A DNA stretch of 64,000 bases from Pedobacter sp. BS3 (GTDB lineage: Bacteria; Bacteroidota; Bacteroidia; Sphingobacteriales; Sphingobacteriaceae). Every line of letters starts with the position of its first letter. Positions within the stretch are counted from its first letter, which is position 1. Under the pieces are notes generated by a model. That model did not search any database, had not been told where the DNA came from, and saw nothing but the letters and a program-made list of their open reading frames with translations. Made by a program: the position numbers and the translations under genes. The DNA is taken from assembly GCF_008274585.1 (NCBI RefSeq), contig NZ_VTRT01000003.1, positions 1 through 64,000 on the forward strand, written 5' to 3'. This document shows positions 61,649 to 64,000 of the stretch, in pieces.

Positions 61649-61939
61649 ATGAATTTTTACTACATTACCGGGATCATCATGATTGCAGTGGCGATAGTTA
61701 TTAACTATTCAATTAACCGGAGAAGGTTTTACCGGAGAGGGCCGGGCGGATTACAGCACTTTAACAGGTATAGTGAATCGGTAATTGTAACCGTTGCAGA
61801 ACGATTGGGAAAGTTTATTGCGCTTGTGCTGTTCCTGTTAGGTATTGGCGCCCTTATGGCAGGCCGTCATCAGCAAAACCTTCAAAAAAAGATAGGGCCA
61901 ACAAGTGAGCATCTGCAGCGTAACAGTAACCGGCAATAG
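61649..61939 (+). CDS. Small membrane protein (96 aa)
   Basis: 96 residues from the ATG at 61649, preceded by AAGGGAGGT at 61636-61644, a strong Shine-Dalgarno site that is unusual for this phylum and fixes the start. Two membrane helices (ITGIIMIAVAIVINYSI and LGKFIALVLFLLGIGALM) flank an Arg/Gly-rich loop (RRRFYRRGPGG). No domain recognised. It is alone between the DtxR gene and Hsp20. Confidence 0.72.
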   Translation: MNFYYITGIIMIAVAIVINYSINRRRFYRRGPGGLQHFNRYSESVIVTVAERLGKFIALVLFLLGIGALMAGRHQQNLQKKIGPTSEHLQRNSNRQ

Positions 61940-62028
61940 TACGTTTCATTTAATTTGCTAATAGTGATATATGCTGTAAAACTACCGGCAAACTGTACTG
62001 TAAAATAGTAGTTCTATGCTATAAAAAT

Positions 62029-62054
62029 AAAAAAGCGCCCGCATTGGCGGGCAC
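62029..62054 (-). terminator. Terminator of hsp20
   Basis: On the minus strand GTGCCCGC-CAAT-GCGGGCGC forms an 8-bp stem (rc of 62035-62054) followed by TTTTTT. It is 32 bp past the hsp20 stop. Confidence 0.88.
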
Positions 62055-62085
62055 CCTAAACCAAACATCAAACAATCAACAAATC

Positions 62086-62523
62086 TTACTTCACCGCAAT
62101 CTCTCTCGGTTGATATTTGGCTTCTTCCTTCTTAGCGACATTGATTTTCAATACACCATCGGTATATTCTGCATCGATTTTAGCATGATCTGCGCTTTCG
62201 GGCAAGGTGAATGAGCGTACAAACGAGGTGTAGCTGTATTCCCTGCGTGAATATTTTTTGTTTTCATCGGTAGTCTCGTTCTTGCTTTCTACAGATATAC
62301 TCAATACGTCTTTGTCAAGGTTGATCTTAAAATCATCCTTTTTTAAACCCGGAGCTGCCAGTTCAATATGATACTCGTTCTCGGTTTCGGCAATATTAAC
62401 GGCCGGAACACGACTGGTTAAACGGTCTGAAACAAATGAATCGTTAAAAAACGAATCAAATACATCATTAAACCAGGTAGCGGGTGTTGAACTTTTAGGA
62501 TTAGCAAATTTTACCAGTGTCAT
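62086..62523 (-). CDS. Hsp20/alpha-crystallin small heat-shock protein
   Basis: 145 residues. The alpha-crystallin domain runs from about residue 38 (VPAVNIAETENEYHIELAAPGL) to the end, with DHAKIDAEYTDGVLKINVAKK; the C-terminal anchor is short (PREIAVK). It binds unfolded proteins as ATP-independent oligomers. An AAGGAGG ribosome site lies 8 bases before the ATG (rc of 62532-62538), stronger than normal here, fitting high expression on stress. Faces the thioesterase gene across the inverted repeat at 62618-62668; a TCTCTTTG -7 box may lie near 62561. Confidence 0.94.
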   Translation of the reverse strand: MTLVKFANPKSSTPATWFNDVFDSFFNDSFVSDRLTSRVPAVNIAETENEYHIELAAPGLKKDDFKINLDKDVLSISVESKNETTDENKKYSRREYSYTSFVRSFTLPESADHAKIDAEYTDGVLKINVAKKEEAKYQPREIAVK

Positions 62524-62617
62524 TTTTATTTCCTCCTTAAATTAATTTATCGTTGTTCTGCAAAGAGATAATCAAGCACCATACCATAAACAAAAAGCCT
62601 GTAATATTGTTGATATA

Positions 62618-62668
62618 TTAAGACAATTTGACATTAATTCGCGATATGTTAATGACAAATTGTCTTAA
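62618..62668. promoter_or_regulatory. Large inverted repeat, probable operator of hsp20 and thioesterase genes
   Basis: TTAAGACAATTTGACATTAA (62618-62637) is the complement of 62649-62668 with one mismatch, separated by 11 bases. Each arm contains its own small dyad (GACAAATTGTC on the right). It ends 14 bp before the thioesterase ATG and is about 95 bp upstream of hsp20. It is not the CIRCE element. Two dimers on the same DNA face (31 bp between arm centres) could bind. Confidence 0.7.
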
Positions 62669-62682
62669 TTTAAAACTAACTT

Positions 62683-63111
62683 ATGAACCTGAAACAGTTC
62701 AATTTTAAAGCTTATATTCCCGTAAGGTTTGCCGACCTGGATGTTTCAGGTCATGTAAGTAATGCCACCTGTCTTACTTATTTTGAAATTGCCCGCTGCA
62801 ATTATTGGAGAGAAGTGATCAACTGGAACTGGGAAGAAATGGGTATTGTCGTCGCCCGGGCTGAAATTGATTATATAAGCCCGGTAAAATTGTACGATGA
62901 GGTCTTTGTGTATGTACGAACCTCGCGGACAGGCAATACCAGCTTTGACCTGGAATATGTACTCACTGTTAAAAGAGGCAACGAAGATACGGTATGCGCC
63001 ACCGGAAAAACGGTTTGTGTAGCATTTGATTATGATCAAAATAAACCGGCCCCTATTCCCGATCACCAGCTTGTGCGAATGAAAAGCTTTGAATTTTTAT
63101 GTAATACCTGA
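62683..63111 (+). CDS. Hotdog-fold acyl-CoA thioesterase (YbgC/FadM-like)
   Basis: 142 residues of the 4HBT family. RFADLDVSGHVSNATCLTYFE has the catalytic Asp and the HV(S)N motif of the YbgC/FadM group, with strands IVVARAEIDYISPVKLYDEV and NTSFDLEYVLTVKR following. It probably hydrolyses acyl-CoA or acyl-ACP in the cytoplasm. Its start lies 14 bp from a large inverted repeat shared with the divergent hsp20 gene. Chain length preference unknown. Confidence 0.9.
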   Translation: MNLKQFNFKAYIPVRFADLDVSGHVSNATCLTYFEIARCNYWREVINWNWEEMGIVVARAEIDYISPVKLYDEVFVYVRTSRTGNTSFDLEYVLTVKRGNEDTVCATGKTVCVAFDYDQNKPAPIPDHQLVRMKSFEFLCNT

Positions 63112-63291
63112 TCATACTGATCGCATTCAGCATTGTAGTCCCCTGCTGACGACAAGAGATTTTTGTAATCCGGGAGAATAAGATGAATATAAAGTGAAAA
63201 TATTATAGATGCGCCTGCGCTACTACACTAACACAGGCTTTAATACTTGAACCAATATCCGGTCATCTAACCAACAACCGCTTTCTTTATG

Positions 63292-63299
63292 TACTTTTG
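63292..63299 (+). promoter_or_regulatory. -7 box of the YpdA-like gene
   Basis: TACTTTTG matches TAnnTTTG exactly and ends five bases before the ATG at 63305, so the transcript is probably leaderless, as for the AraC gene at 10707. The -33 element is not clear. Confidence 0.55.
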
Positions 63300-63304
63300 C
63301 CTGC

Positions 63305-64000
63305 ATGGCAACAATCTACGATGTTCTGGTTATTGGCGGAGGGCCTATCGGTCTGGCCTGCGGTATTGAGGCGAAAAAGGCCGGGTTGAATTATATTATT
63401 ATCGAAAAAGGAAGCCTGACGAACTCGCTGTACAAATACCCGGCAAACATGACTTTTTTCTCTACATCCGAACGCCTGGAAATTGGCGGTGTGCCGTTTG
63501 TATCCAATAATCCCAAGCCTACCCGTCCCGAAGCGCTGGAATATTACCGCCGGGTTGCCCTGAAATTTGATCTGGATATCCGCCTGTTTGAAAAAGTGGA
63601 ACAGGTAAGCGGCGAAAAGGGCAATTTCAGCATACAAACCTCAAAAACAACTTACCAGGCCCGGAATATCATCATAGCAACGGGCTTTTACGATATTCCT
63701 AACCTGATGCATATTCCGGGTGAAGATCTGCCGAAAGTGCGTCACTACTATGAGGAACCCCATTTTTATGCCATGCAAAACGTTATTGTAGTGGGCGCCA
63801 ATAATTCTTCGGTCGATGCGGCGCTTGAAACCTACCGCAAGGGCGCCCAGGTAACCATGGTTATCCGCGGAAACGAAATTGGCAAACGGGTGAAATATTG
63901 GGTAAGACCTGATATCGAGAACCGCATAGCCGAGGGCAGCATTAAGGCTTACTTTAATTCAAGCCTCGCTGCCATACGACCAACCGAAGCGGATATCCAA
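63305..64000 (+). CDS. YpdA-family FAD/NAD(P)-dependent oxidoreductase, cut by the window end
   Basis: The first 232 residues are present. DVLVIGGGPIGLACGIEAKKAG is the FAD Rossmann motif, YPANMTFFSTSERLEIG follows as in YpdA, and NVIVVGANNSSVDAALET is the NADPH motif with IATGFYD between. YpdA (Bdr) reduces bacillithiol disulfide in Firmicutes; homologues are widespread in Bacteroidota, some of which make bacillithiol. The redox CxxC pair of thioredoxin reductases is absent from this part, consistent with YpdA. The C-terminus lies outside. Confidence 0.9.
   Translation, partial: MATIYDVLVIGGGPIGLACGIEAKKAGLNYIIIEKGSLTNSLYKYPANMTFFSTSERLEIGGVPFVSNNPKPTRPEALEYYRRVALKFDLDIRLFEKVEQVSGEKGNFSIQTSKTTYQARNIIIATGFYDIPNLMHIPGEDLPKVRHYYEEPHFYAMQNVIVVGANNSSVDAALETYRKGAQVTMVIRGNEIGKRVKYWVRPDIENRIAEGSIKAYFNSSLAAIRPTEADIQ

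Overview
The window looks like the chromosome of a Bacteroidota member of the Sphingobacteriaceae type (Mucilaginibacter/Pedobacter-like; an inference from gene content, not a database match). Evidence for this is the SusC/SusD pair with CarboxypepD-like N-terminal extensions, many lipoproteins ending their leader in SC or GC, promoters of the Bacteroidota type (TTTG, about 19 bp, TAnnTTTG), few Shine-Dalgarno sites, GH97 and GH2 enzymes, a K+-dependent membrane pyrophosphatase and a Bacteroidota-type arginine decarboxylase.

Region 1 (1-11.6 kb) looks acquired. The window begins in what resembles the end of an IS256-type insertion sequence, followed by a nested 73-bp inverted repeat and then twelve tightly packed minus-strand genes: aldo/keto reductase, MdaB quinone reductase, MBL hydrolase, SDR, a Yellow/MRJP-like propeller protein, Gfo/Idh reductase, MFS exporter, alpha/beta hydrolase, two ABM-type monooxygenases, a Tat-exported deacetylase and DoxX. 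A divergent AraC regulator with a divergent promoter pair faces them. The set suggests quinone or electrophile redox chemistry.

Region 2 (11.9-28 kb) is mostly housekeeping and transport: MarC, two APC permeases, HppA pyrophosphatase, a GH97 glycosidase, two tRNA-Leu genes, a TRIC-type channel, MATE, an AlbA_2 protein, a DUF4442 thioesterase-like protein, an MFS carrier and GmhB. It also holds decayed material: a toxin-antitoxin remnant, a TPR gene interrupted by an amber codon, and several low-complexity intergenic repeats.

Region 3 (28-42 kb) is a ten-gene polysaccharide utilisation locus, most probably for alginate: a jelly-roll lyase-like lipoprotein, a FadR-type GntR regulator, a PL17 oligoalginate lyase, SusC, SusD, a SusE-position binding lipoprotein, KdgF, a BD-FAE-like esterase, an ExuT-like MFS importer and an SDR that probably reduces DEH. 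The promoter of the first gene carries two 12-bp palindromes across the -7 box, the likely operator of the GntR protein. A 112-bp element with 17-bp perfect inverted ends closes the locus. Kinase and aldolase for KDG are not in the window.

Region 4 (42-56 kb): SMUG2-type glycosylase, DUF2945, DUF488, CobA, an HMA/AraC fusion regulator, a MidA methyltransferase gene with a one-base frameshift, heptose kinase, aspartate aminotransferase, a GH2 gene cut off exactly at a REP/BIME cluster beside a RAYT transposase fragment, MnmA, an aldehyde dehydrogenase, a TMEM175-type channel and SpeA. Region 5 (56-64 kb): a Cthe_2159-like lipoprotein, a TonB receptor divergent from a DtxR/MntR regulator with palindromic operators between them, Hsp20 divergent from a hotdog thioesterase across a large inverted repeat, and a YpdA-like flavoprotein running off the window end.

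All domain calls are by reading the translations; no search was run.
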